Assembly: GCA_034698045.1 (NCBI GenBank)
Contig: JAQGAU010000133.1
Span: forward strand, 1 to 38,826
Length of the DNA stretch: 38,826 nt
Direction of reading: 5' to 3'
Origin: Paramacrobiotus richtersi
Taxonomy: Eukaryota; Tardigrada; Eutardigrada; Parachela; Macrobiotidae
The notes under the pieces: model-generated
Databases searched by the model: none
Told to the model about the DNA's origin: nothing
The model's input: only the letters and a program-made list of their open reading frames with translations
Part shown: positions 1-11,168 of the stretch, one piece after another
Numbering within the stretch: the first letter of the stretch is position 1
How the letters are laid out: every line of letters begins with the position of its first letter
Position numbers and translations under genes: made by a program

Positions 1-3000
1 TTGCCTCTACAAGTAGCAGCGAAGCGCGGCAAGTCATCGGCCCTTTGTCATTTTCGTAAATGTCTGTACAACTGGTGCCTTATAAATCGGTCTGACACTT
101 GGAAATTGCAAACGCACACGGTCTATTATTTCCCTTTTGCACGACTTACGCTGTATGCAGTAGTATGGTGTTTTGCAGACACATGGTCATGTTCGGCGAC
201 GCCATCTTCATCGTAACCTGTAAAGAAACAGGTACGAAAGGTTCGGGTATGCCTTCGCATTAACAGTATCAAGTTTATTCTATGATCAATGATTTTCATA
301 CCGGCACAATGTAAAAATTGCAAACGAGGCAAGAGCAATGTTATTGTAACCCAAACGCGATGCACCGTAACTTCTCGGCGCTGTCTATTGTTATATCTGT
401 TTATTGCGGCCAGCTGCACAGTAATTCTGAACAGTTTGTAGCTTGTCTGGCACGCTGGCCGGGGACACCATCATCTCGAAATTAAGTCGAGTCTGTTTTA
501 GGTGGTGCTTTGCGTTTGATCGTGATACAACAGCAACAACTTTATTTCCATTCTAACCAGCACGTGTTGTGTATCGATCCATATGGACTGAACTTGTAAT
601 TTGGTTAATTACTGATTTAAAATAAGCAACTGGCATGTAAACTGGTCTCTGAACGCTCTCGTTGGCGCCATCTCCAAGTTTAAATTTACCATTTTCTCCC
701 TGATCTGTTGTTAATTCCATTAAAGTGTGGCGCTTCGAAACAGAAAAACTTGAACAGATTGCAACGATGTAGACCAGAATGTGAGCATATATATTCCAGC
801 TGAGAAAGCTCTGAGTCTGAAATGGACTACTCTATAATCAATCGGCCAATATTTCGCTTCGAGTTGTGTATACTTCTTCTTCTGCATGTAAATCGTTTCA
901 CAGTTTACGATCACTTAACCATAATTCAGCTTTCAAACTACGTATTGAGCGTTATCGGTTCTGGCCTGCCACAGGCGACGGTGACCCTTCTCTGCCCTCC
1001 GTGATTCAACTGCTGTTATCGTACTATTATGTAAATAACAAAATCTTCCGAAACGCTCGCGTACACAGCGCATATAGGACTCATCTTCGCTGTTGATGCA
1101 TTTTCTTACCGATTCATCGGGCACTTTATTGTTTGTTGGCATTTTATCGCTTATTATTTTCTAGTTGCAAATGGCGGGCAAACAGTTCAGGTGGTGGCTC
1201 TCAGTCACAGCTTTAGAATGCAATTAGCGAGTGGCAGTCAAAACCAGTAGAAACTTATACATAGCTACTTGCTGCAGGTTCTACAAGTGCAAGTGTGCAC
1301 CAGTGTTGTGGAAATTTGAGTGACTACTTCTAAGGCCTTCGATTCAACGGTCCAGGAGTTTTCGTTATTTTCGAATGAGTAATTTTCTTAGTGCAGGCTA
1401 ATAACTTGAATATCCAGCGATCATTTTTTTAAATGTTAATACCGATTTCCGACCAGTTTATTGAAGCACATTCAATAATTAATATGGGTGAAAACGTTGA
1501 AGCGGAAATAGTATGATGCAATTCAACCGAGTAACTTAACCATTTATCTGCGCTACATGAAATATAAACAGTCAGAGCAAAAAACTATGTAAGTACATCA
1601 GATGCCCGTGAATCATCCAAAAACTGCACTGTAAGATGCAAAGGTTACAGGAACTACAGCTTCCTTGATTTGCCGTTTTTATGGTTAATTTTGCTTATTT
1701 ATTGACTTCGTTCCAGTAACGAGGTGGGGACGCACCTCATTACTTTAAATGTCGAACGTGCGCCAAATTAGTAAAAATCCCAGTAAAGGAAAGGAAACCT
1801 TCGACGTCCATTTTGGTTACCAAAGGCCATGGAAGTTATGACCAGCGCGCGGGGCGAACTGACACAGCATCCGCCACGTGGATAAATATGGCCGCTGCGG
1901 AGAAGGACTCACAATAAATGTCTGGGAAATTTAGCAGGTTAAATTAGGTGTTCTTATGTACGAGCTGTAGGGTTTTTTGCAGCACAAAGGACGACGCGAA
2001 CGATAATTGCAGAAGACCACTCTGCACTCGTATTTCTTTGTATTTCACTAAAAGTTAGTAAAATTAAGCGTTGATTAAAATTGACGGATTTACTAGTGCC
2101 ACATTTCTAGTCTGTACCACTGTGTTACAGACGCACCATATTAATTAAATAATGGTGTAACGGAAAGTGGACAATAAGAGCTTCTGGTTGAACATATGGC
2201 TGCAGAAACGAGACACTGCGCACAGTCATTATAAACAGGCTGTATCGTAATAATTTGAGGCTCAAAATATTGTCCTTCTATCTCCATATATGAGTGAATA
2301 TTCTCTGTCAAGCAAAAGGAGAGCGCAACTGTTCCACCAAATGCAGCGATATGGCCCGCTGCATTTGCTGCTCATACATACAAACATCCAGAAAGGCCCG
2401 TGTTTTAAGATCCCAAGCCAGCGGGATGCTTCATATGGTGCCCTTTGCTGGGAGAATTTGAGCCTATCTGCCTGCGAGATGAATTCCGAATTTTATCTGA
2501 ATGTTATAACAGAAATTCCGCATATTTCCTCTGCAAACAGGCAACATGTTTCTGGCATAGAAAATGAAATCCAACCGCTAGTATTTACTGCACTACAGCT
2601 ATATGTTTGGCGGGCACCTATATTTATACGTCCAATCTGGCTGTAAGGATTCAGAGTAATATTTTGGAAAGGAAACAAAAACGCAGAAAAATGTTTTCAT
2701 TTGAATATCCGATTTCCGGGGTAGCCGGCCTGAAATTTGGTAGATATGCTTCACAGCCCAGTTTTATACGGACCGCAGTATACAGATTCCTAGTCTTGTA
2801 GTAGTGACTGTCGACCATATTGTGGAAAATAACCCTCTGCCTATCTTGCAATCAAACGCTAACACTGCCAGGATGAATGGCATTGATCCCGAAATGGCTT
2901 AAGCCGGGCACCTCGTAACCCAACAAAAGCAGCTCATATGAGCAGCGGGCATGAGTACTTGATACGATACAGTTTCAATTGCCCGATCGCAATAACTACC

Positions 3001-6000
3001 ACCTGTCACCCACTAACATGTCCACGTACAGTACATACAGCTAGATCACAATTCAATCTGACTTATCTGCTTTTATTTCTCAGAAATTTCCCACAAAATT
3101 TGATTATTGATATGTACCCGCGGTCTAGCCATCGGAAAAAGGTATATTCAAGGAAGATAAATAATTTGCATCCATATTTTCATGCCTGGATATGGGATCA
3201 CGCAATAGACATTAAGCTGGCAGTTTTACAGATTTGCGTGTCAACTAGGTTAATCTTTTCAGCTGCCCTGCTACTGTATTACGTCTTGAAGACCTGCAAT
3301 CTGATTATGCGTTGCGGGATCATTTTAAATAGTATATTTCTGTGCTTACTTGTGATCATCTTCGAGCAAAACAGTGGGATCAAATGGGGTCTCATTTCCA
3401 TTTCCGCAGCCTCTCTTGTCACTGCATCGACTGTTGAAAATACGATGCTTCGAAAGATAGTATTGACGTGAGTCTGTGATCTTAAAACTGTTCGGGTCAA
3501 CAATCGGCTACTTGCACATTACTTCGCGTGTCAGCAGTACTCTGCACATCTCTGGGTTTTTATCTAGTTCTTCATAAATAATTGTCTGCATTACAGATGA
3601 TACAAAGAAATGTAATCTTTGCGAATATCAATCACGACGCGTGGAATAATAGCAGATAAATGTACACATTCATTGTATGGTAATGCGACTACAAACGCGG
3701 TCGATCACGCTGAAGTTCGTTTGCGTTGTTTTCCTTTTGACAAATACGAAATTTGCTCCGAATTCGAAAATGCTTTCTACACTATTCGACTGTTGGACTA
3801 TCTTCACTCTTTCCTACACTATTTAAAAGACAGGGCTCATAGGGATCCACAGCGATGACTGACTGGGCTCACATAAAAAAACCGGGTGCATTTAAAACGT
3901 TGCGTTCATGGACGTGGTTGTGGTAGGCTGTGGTTGTTGTTTTCCGTTACCTTTCTAGGTGTTCGTGGTTGTACTGTACGTGATTGTTTATGATTGTAGA
4001 AATCACTAAGAAAAAGTTCTTGTTCGATGGGCATTGCGTAATGCATACAAGTCTGTTAGGCGATCCTGAGGGTTTGTCGAAAAACCTAATTCCTACGCCC
4101 AGATTCAGTTGATTCAGGGTAGTTAAAGGATTTATTATATTCTGCCGCTGTGACGTGTTGGTTATCGAATCTCTGTACAGTGTTGAAAGACTAAACAGCA
4201 TATAAGCGACATTGGCAGTGATAGATACAATTTTAATATTGCTTGTATCAGTTGTATGGCAGACCATGCAACAGTGAAATAAGACTATGACCAAAATATC
4301 CAGCGTTCTGGAGTCTGGACCAATGGGCTGAAGAAAAGATGGATATGTAGGTCAATTTTCCGCCTCTTCCAGACAAAAACCAACGCTGCTGCATGAATGG
4401 AAATCAGCGTCGAGCGCGCATTGCAGTCGCATTCACTTATAGTAAGTACTGTACGCGGAATAGAAGCTACGATGTGTTTCGATACGATCTCATTTGTAAC
4501 TGGAACACGGTAGTTGTTTTTTGGTTTCTGGAACATCCTTGCATAGAGGCACCGACAGCATTTCCTTTTCTCAGATATTAATTCGCAGTGTTCGTTTGCT
4601 TCATGTTGAACTTATATGCCTCCTAGATGATTTTATCTTTTGCCTCGTTGCAACACGAGTCGATCTGATAAAATCCACGGTGTTTTGTTCTTGCTCATAC
4701 ATCCAGCAGTGAAAAAGAAAAAATTTGTATTAAATAAAGGTCGGTTATCTACCAAAATCGCGAGTTACTCTGTATTACTATGTACTTCGTGTATAATTGA
4801 GCAAGATGGCCACGCGCTGCCTAATGCCTATACTAGGTGTGTTCAGGTACTTAAATAACGCGACATAACTGATTCAAGTCATTTGCTGTTGAAGCACTTA
4901 ACTTTTCATAAGCTTTTGCTAGTAATTTTCTACAACTGTATAATTGGCTCCAAGCGTCTTCGATCACCTAACATCAGTTTTTACGCCGCTGGCCCGCTGC
5001 TGGTCATAATTACAAAAACCAAGAGAAACCATACCCGCACACAACGAGCAACCCAAACAACCTTGGGCAACCACAACTACGAGCAGCCACAATGTCACCG
5101 GTGGCCACAACCATATCCGTGGTCGCCTTGTACACTGCGTATTCTTCACGTTTACAAAGTACAGCAAAGATTCGGAAAACAAATGGACATATGAGTGTGT
5201 AATCCATATGTTTTATATGTAACATAGAATCATATAATCGCACGGATTTGCCTAACTAGCTACTCATAATTTAATAAAGCCGGTCCGTATTGATGCTGCA
5301 GCCTATTGACTCGTGTCCACATGTTGTTGCTGGATGGACAGTAAATAATCTCCTAGACCACCACTTTGTCATGCTGGATTAGCGGTGCAGATAAAAATGT
5401 ATAAATTTCTCTTCGCACAACATTGTTCCCCATTTTTGATAATTAATTTATTATAACTTACAATCAGAAAATTGGATGAAGGACAAAATAGTAGTCCTTC
5501 AAGTATGGTAATCGTGTGATGGGTTGTTTAACGCTATTGCTCAAGAATCCATAATATGCGCTTGCGCTGGCTGCGAGTGTTTGTTGGTAACGAGAATGAT
5601 AAACGATGTGTGCCTTTCTCGCGATGTTTATCCGGAGTACGTTAGTGTGACGATCGGCAAGCCATAGCGCGAAGGGTCATCCACTAAGTGACCTTGTTTG
5701 CTAACTGTCAGTTACATTGTGACAGTACCCAAAGCCTAACGGAACTATTTTAAAACTTTCGAACTGTTTTAAGCCCCTGGAAAGCATTCGTCAGTATTCG
5801 ACGTATACACCGTGAATCTGATATTTCTTTAGTTGGCTGGAAGAGAAACGTTGACAATGTTTCGGTGATGGAAAACGTTCACACCGAGATATGCATATGG
5901 ATCATGAATTACAAATCTTGTACAAAAGAATCTCGCCGTTGAGATATATGAGGTGTTCAAACCATACAATCCTTCTATACTGCCGGGTACAACGGTTACA

Positions 6001-7500
6001 TCATGTGCATTCGTGATATACATAATGCACGAAAAATTGCACATCAGAATGCCTTATCATCTGAACGCGCAGGTGAGCTAATCAATGTTTCACCGGTTGC
6101 AGGGAAACGAAAGGAGCAAGGGCTATAAATCAGGATCATCGACTGAAGAGTGACCCTCGTCAGTTTATGCAAATAAGGCATCGGTATCTTCCCTGTGCAT
6201 GTACATTAGACGTGGTAAAGGTATTTTCATATCATGATCGGCTGCATTTTTTTGTTGAACTTCTTATAGCAATGAAACAAAGCGCGACTATTCTGCCATA
6301 AGGCATAAATACGGTAGTAGTTTATTTATTAACTGAAGCATCTGATATCGATATACTTTGGTTCTCTCGGTATCATCCAGTGCGGATAATATCTTAGCAT
6401 ACAAAGGGACTGATGCGGAGACACCTCGATCTTGTGCGGGATTCACGGTACAATGTTACATGCAGTTGACAAGAAAGGGACTACTTCCCATAACAAGGAA
6501 ATTCTATTAGATCTCAAAGGTTCTGCATATTCTGCACGTTGTATTAAGCTCTAATATACACTAATACTGGTGAAAAGAAATTAAGCCGATGATGCTGATC
6601 AGAGAAAAAAGTATCCTTGGCACATGGAAATTAGTGACAAGTTTCAGCTTTAAAACACTACAGTTTGCATCAGTATAATGCAAGCTACTTCTGAAATAGC
6701 CGGGTTTCTTTGGCCCCTGCCCCGTTCTCAGTGGACGGCCAAAATTATTTTGTGTGTGCCGGCTGCTTATGTGTTTGTAATTAGCAAATAGATCCCCTTG
6801 CTGCGCCGGCGTACCGGCTTCGAGAATGATTTCTTAAAAGGTCAAGGGGGAGCCGTGTGTAGCAATACACACAGGACAATCAGAGATGCGGTCCCAGCTC
6901 AGAATTCTCCTCAATCAATCCAACCAACTTGAGACAATCTTGGGAGCGGTGACTAAAGAATGTTGTGCACTCTTTTCTTCGGATCCTGCTGCGGTGCGGC
7001 AATGAGGCGCCAGGGACAATAAAATCTCATACTTTGGCGGTTTTGACTGCGGAACCTGTGAAACAAGTTGTTCGAATCTGGAATATGTTCTAGAATGTAC
7101 GTAGTTACGTGCCTCCTACGTACCTGCACCAGAAAAATCAAAAAGACAATCGATGCGCTTGTCGGCTTTGGGTGCTCGCGCCTGACAAACCAATTTCCAA
7201 TCGTATTCACTCTATGGGCCATGTTGCGCTCACCGCAGACGCACGATCGCCAGCCTGTCCAAGCAGAATAGAAATCTGTTACACAAATATGGGCGTACAG
7301 TACATCCGAATAAGTATAGAATACATCTGGTTTTATTAACAATTAGCAACTACCACGGTCATTAGCTTAACTGATATTTTTTACGGTGTGCGGTCGGGCG
7401 CACAAACTATTTTAAGCTAGAAGTTTAACCAACTTCCATTTCTCTGTGTCTTACTTCTTCTGCAGAGGCCTGAACACGAAACCGACATTTCTTTGGGAAT
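1..7500. other. Long stretch with no recognised gene
   Basis: I read both strands and found only short frames without family motifs, convincing splice-flanked exons or RNA gene structure. The longest open frame (2938-3471, plus) is hydrophobic in its second half but matches no family I know. A frame of that length is expected by chance in this much A+T-leaning sequence. The stretch could be intergenic DNA or a very large intron. No tRNA-like A and B box pair was found. Confidence 0.5.
6855..6872. repeat. Perfect small hairpin with GCAA loop
   Basis: GTGTGTA at 6855-6861 and TACACAC at 6866-6872 are exact reverse complements around a GCAA loop, which is a stable GNRA-type tetraloop if transcribed. 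The flanks also carry weakly complementary C/G-rich pieces (CCCCTT near 6793, AAGGGGG near 6844). No function is evident. A short stem like this can occur by chance. Confidence 0.5.
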
Positions 7501-7505
7501 AAGTC

Positions 7506-7511
7506 TTTATT
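7506..7511 (-). promoter_or_regulatory. Candidate poly(A) signal AATAAA
   Basis: TTTATT on the plus strand reads AATAAA on the minus strand, ten bases downstream of the stop of the possible proline-rich exon. Its position fits a short 3' UTR. The hexamer is common by chance in A+T-rich DNA, so it supports that exon only weakly. Confidence 0.25.
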
Positions 7512-7520
7512 CGGGGCTAG

Positions 7521-7676
7521 CTAAATGGAGGCGACAGAGACTTGCGCAAGTGGTTGAGGTACATTGGGATAAGAGGGCCGAGGAGCGGCCGTGTGAGCGC
7601 TGAGATATATTGGCTGTGAGGGCAGCGGGACTCTTGGATAAGGCGGAGGGGGGGGGTTGACTGGCAAAACGGGGAA
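7521..7676 (-). CDS. Possible proline-rich terminal exon
   Basis: On the minus strand, after an AG that could be a splice acceptor (7677-7678), a frame reads a proline-rich peptide with a run of prolines followed by YPRVPLPSQPIYLSAH and SYPNVPQPLAQ. It ends at a TAG (7521-7523). An AATAAA signal lies ten bases past the stop (complement of TTTATT at 7506-7511), as expected for a compact 3' end. The proline run is encoded by a long C homopolymer (Gs on the plus strand), so frame is uncertain, and a second overlapping frame is also open. No upstream exon was identified and no family is recognised. Confidence 0.28.
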   Translation of the reverse strand, partial: FPVLPVNPPPPPYPRVPLPSQPIYLSAHTAAPRPSYPNVPQPLAQVSVASI

Positions 7677-7729
7677 CTATACGTTGGACCAGCTGAGCCT
7701 AACGCCAGTGGGCGATTCGGCTGCATTTT

Positions 7730-9460
7730 CCGGTTCGTAGATACATACCAGGTGTAATTATGTTATTATGTCACTTATTCGAATGTCTGTGCATGTGACT
7801 TTGTCGAAGCCGGTTAAGTTTCTAAAGGCCTTTTGCTTGCAGGCTTCGTGGCAACGACCTTCTGAGGCGAGTTCAGTGCTAATAACGGCGAAAATTTATG
7901 GATGTTAGCAAGTCCAGTATCTGCTTGATATGGCAGTGTGATAATGAGCAGCAAACTTTGGAGTTTTATTATACGTAATGCATCGTTTCTCTGTATTTGA
8001 TTCAAGCGCACGCATCTGGTCTCCTGAAGCTCGTACGCGGTCATGTCGTGACCTTTCCTAGTTTAGCACATATCTATGGAACGCGTGTCGCTCTCGACAT
8101 TTGAAAAGGTTTTTGGAGACGCCTTACCTTACGATATGTCTGTGACTCGAGAACATCATGTGAACTTGAATTTTTCTTCAACTTAACCGGCGATCCTCAG
8201 CAGCCGGCACTGTCCAGTGAACCACCAGTCAACCGTGCTTCCACAGGATTTTGGAATCCGTTCCTTCGGTGGACAGGGCAGTATTCCGTATCATAGTAAT
8301 TTAATCGAATGGGTTGAGATCGTGTTAGTCCAACCAAGTGCACACTCAAGATGCAACAGTACCACAGTAATCGTGAACAAGTCCGTTCACCCATTGTTTC
8401 AGATAAACAGTTCTCATAGGGTCATTTCCCAATTTTAGAAAATTAACACTCATACTGAGCAATGATTTCGCCATTGTGTACAAGTCCGATTTGGCAATTA
8501 AGAAATCGGACCATAGAAAAACACGATTGCGACTAAAACAAAAATGTCAATGTTCTTACAAAAAATATGGTACGAGCATGACCTTTGAAACATTACGGAA
8601 ATGGCAATGCAACGTATTCTGCATGCACGGGAGTCAGAATGCGCAAACGTTGTGCTATAAAGATCAGTACACCGATTGCAACCACTTGCACGTAACTGCA
8701 TTAGGACAACTTATAATTTTAAGCTCGGAACAGTTTACCGATGTAATACCGGTGTGACCACGTGTGTTTATGATCTCCTTACGACGTAAACAACCGCTAT
8801 CACTTATGCATCACTCAATTAATTTATTTAAAAAGTTGTTTATACGCAGTGCATATGTGTTTTTCGTCTTGTTGGTTAACAGTAAAACGGTTCCCACAAC
8901 GGGATTTATCATATACATGTACAAGGCACTTGTTATCCATCCGACCCAGACCAGTATCTCAGATGTAATGCAACATCGGCTCACATTACTGCTTTACGTA
9001 CAATTCGAAATTTAATGCTGTTTTTTTGCTTCGCTAAAATGTCCTTATTTATATGATCTTCTCTTGGGAACATACGCAGTAACCTCCACAATTAAAGAAG
9101 GAGGCTTATGCGTGTGGGAAGCGTGTTCTGCATTTCTTTACGGCCCCGCCGCAGGTTTTGTTTCGCTCGGGTATCTTTTAATTTTGCATCACTTGTTACG
9201 TAAGCATCAGCTTTTGAATATGCCTTGGTAATTGGTATACAGCTCTTAATCCGTCCTGCGGTTGTTTGTACACTGGCATAATTTTTTTGCGGCTTGTACG
9301 TTGGTTCTTAGTATTCTTTTACTTGGTATGCGGTGGGTTTTACTGGTTTAGAATACCTTGGATTTGATGCCTTCGTGTACGGTCTGAGTTCTTTGACTTC
9401 CTCCCCTTCATAAACCACGGTAGTTTTCTTCTATGTCTTTCTGCCGGTTTTTCCACTTGT
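7730..9460. other. No recognised gene
   Basis: Only short frames without motifs on either strand. The frame at 8476-8757 (plus) has some Cys and His residues but no zinc-finger spacing. Just upstream of the LINE fragment (9060-9460) the sequence becomes pyrimidine-rich on the plus strand without readable reverse transcriptase. Confidence 0.45.
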
Positions 9461-9529
9461 CTATCTGGTCTATTTAGATGCACAGCAACACATCTGGAAA
9501 GTCATCCCTATGCACTGGCACCATGCAGA

Positions 9530-9742
9530 TCGAGCCTGTGTGGAGTTTCTGTTATGGCATCCCAGCGATCTTTCGCTAAACGGACAGCGTCCATCTGGAA
9601 TGACATAAAGCTTCCACGAGAAGCTTACTCCACTGTTCATGGATTCGGAAATCATCTCCTTACTGTCGACTTGGAACAACTAAAGAGCGTAAAATCTGAG
9701 TTTAATGAAACGTTCCATTATGTTTTCGAGACCAGACCATGA
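9530..9742 (+). pseudogene. LINE reverse transcriptase C-terminal fragment
   Basis: The frame reads MASQRSFAKRTASIWNDI, followed by a segment with aromatic and leucine spacing like Fxx.L, ending in TGA at 9740-9742. The pattern RSF..R...IWN.(L/I)P is characteristic of the extreme C terminus of ORF2 in CR1/jockey-type LINEs, where genes usually read RSFSxRAxxLWNxLP. Only about 60-70 residues remain, with no polymerase motifs. It sits immediately upstream of the stem-loop and microsatellite tail, which supports the LINE reading. The exact clade cannot be fixed from so short a piece. Confidence 0.55.
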
Positions 9743-9902
9743 TGCCATTGCGCTCAGGCAGTTTGGGTCACCATCTTGTATCTTTTCTCCGTTGTTGAAG
9801 TGTTTTTGTTTTTGTTTTCTTGTTGTTTGTGTTAGTTGACACTGTTATGTGTGCTGCTTTAAGTAAGGGATTCCCTAGTGTCTGCGGACAATAAACAAAC
9901 CA

Positions 9903-9935
9903 TCATTATTATTAATATTATTATTATATTATCTG
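9903..9935 (+). repeat. ATT microsatellite tail
   Basis: Repeated ATT/TAT trinucleotides directly follow the AATAAA and a short CAAACC sequence. This is the expected simple-repeat end of a target-primed LINE insertion. It is also an ordinary slippage-prone microsatellite. Confidence 0.7.
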
Positions 9936-10580
9936 TAGTGCATACGGAACCGTAAATTAGATAATTTATACAATGTGAAGGAGCACACGTCTGCGGTAGA
10001 ATATTTGATAACTACTAATCATAAACCGGAACGTTAACGGATGTCTGCACAACATGCCAAATTAACCAACTTGCTACGAAACTGAAAAATTATTGAATTA
10101 CGAAAGCGCACTTTTGTACATTTATTGTTGTGTAAATTCCGACATTACTGTTTTTTTTTCATTCTGAGCCAATTTTTTAATTCAAGTTCCACGGCATTAC
10201 TCGCTGTACGTGCAGAATGATACACTGTTTGTTGGTGGTGGCACAAATGCCATCACGGGAAAATTACTGTTGTTGAAAATTACATTACTGTTGTTGGCAG
10301 CTCATAAACGTACGGATTGGCTATGTAGCTAACAACACTTGTATTGAGGAGCAAAAGTAAGCGAAGCAGAAACAAAAATTAATAAGCTGCGCAATTAAAT
10401 GAATGTAATATTAACACAACAAGAACCCCTCCTATATATATGAATCTGCAGAAACAGATGAACCCGTTTCCTCGTCCGGTTCAATTGCACTTCTCTCGTC
10501 GCAGTCAAAGCCGAGTCTGGCTTTTTAGCCTTGGCTGGTTTCGCTGGATTCGTTCTGCCGGGTCTTTCATTCTCCACTCC
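9936..10580. other. Intergenic, no recognised gene
   Basis: There is no open frame with a recognisable motif. The segment contains a CATTACTGTTGTTG motif repeated within 10262-10295 and a generally A+T-rich composition. Its last part may be the diverged upstream portion of the LINE tail that ends at 10665. Confidence 0.4.
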
Positions 10581-10584
10581 AACT

Positions 10585-10665
10585 TTTCAATGTTGTATGT
10601 GGGGCACTAGACGTAGTGCCCCCTGCAAGAAGAATTTCTGGGGGAATAAAGTTGCCTTGTCTTGC
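10585..10665 (+). mobile_element. Solo LINE 3' tail (family shared with 38252-38430)
   Basis: A perfect hairpin GGGGCACTA-GACG-TAGTGCCCC (10601-10622) is followed by a second weak stem and then a GGGGAATAAAGTTG(C/T)CTTGTCTTG tail. The same order occurs at 38378-38430: GGCAC..GTTGCC stem, CCAGA-GAAA-TCTGG stem, then the same tail. The stems differ in base sequence but keep pairing, so the 3' RNA structure is probably what the element's reverse transcriptase recognises. No coding part is readable here, so the insertion is extremely 5'-truncated. Confidence 0.55.
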
Positions 10666-10955
10666 TCATATTTCTATTACCGTATTCAATACGATGGCAT
10701 TGCCAATGATCTGACATTGTTAATTGATAGAGTGGAAATTTGACTGCCGTTCGTACACGAGTCACGTTGTAAATGTGCCACCTTTCAAAGCCGGATGTTC
10801 ATACTAAGAGCATGCATGGTTCGAGTACGGTGTTGTCATGTACTTACGTCCGCTAGCTTATTTCAGAGAATCGAAGGACAAGTCAGAGAGAATAAAATGC
10901 CAATAATCCTGCACCAAACTCAGCTAACTGTGTCCGCTTACAAGCTGTAAGACGG
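10666..10955. other. Short spacer before the alpha cluster
   Basis: No gene is recognised. A segment near 10695-10740 reads an open frame without motifs. The conserved 5' flank of the alpha family becomes recognisable only in a diverged form from about 10950. Confidence 0.4.
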
Positions 10956-11168
10956 ACAACGAAAGTTTTTGCTGCGACTAGTCAGAATTGGGATTTTTGT
11001 AGCTAAACGCTGTCAGAGTTACGAGCGCCATATACAGTCGATCGCATTTGAACGTCTTGGCTGTACATTCGTAATTTTTTTTCTCGTTAAAATCTTCATC
11101 AGAATCGAACAGCTTAGATTACATTTAACCTGTTCTGTGGAGTCATCAGTTCTGTGGAAAAACAAAAG

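Larger units (their letters stand above)
9470..9935 (+). mobile_element. 5'-truncated LINE (CR1/jockey-like) 3' end
   Basis: This is a dead-on-arrival LINE copy. It holds the last part of the reverse-transcriptase ORF (see the fragment at 9530-9742), a T-rich 3' UTR, a small stem-loop (TGTC-TGCG-GACA, about 9878-9889), an AATAAA and a terminal ATT-rich microsatellite from about 9903. A C-terminal ORF, 3' stem-loop and simple-repeat tail are the 3' layout of CR1/L2/jockey-type non-LTR elements. No target-site duplication could be assigned because the 5' truncation point is unclear. Confidence 0.6.

Noticed and set aside
2290..2646. 118-codon open frame
   Set aside because: No recognisable domain; composition looks like random translation.
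2938..3471. 177-codon open frame, partly hydrophobic
   Set aside because: No motif, no splice context and no repeat of it elsewhere. A frame this long is expected by chance in a window of this size.
7060..7100. tRNA-like GTTCGAATC motif
   Set aside because: No matching A box, acceptor stem or cloverleaf could be formed around it.
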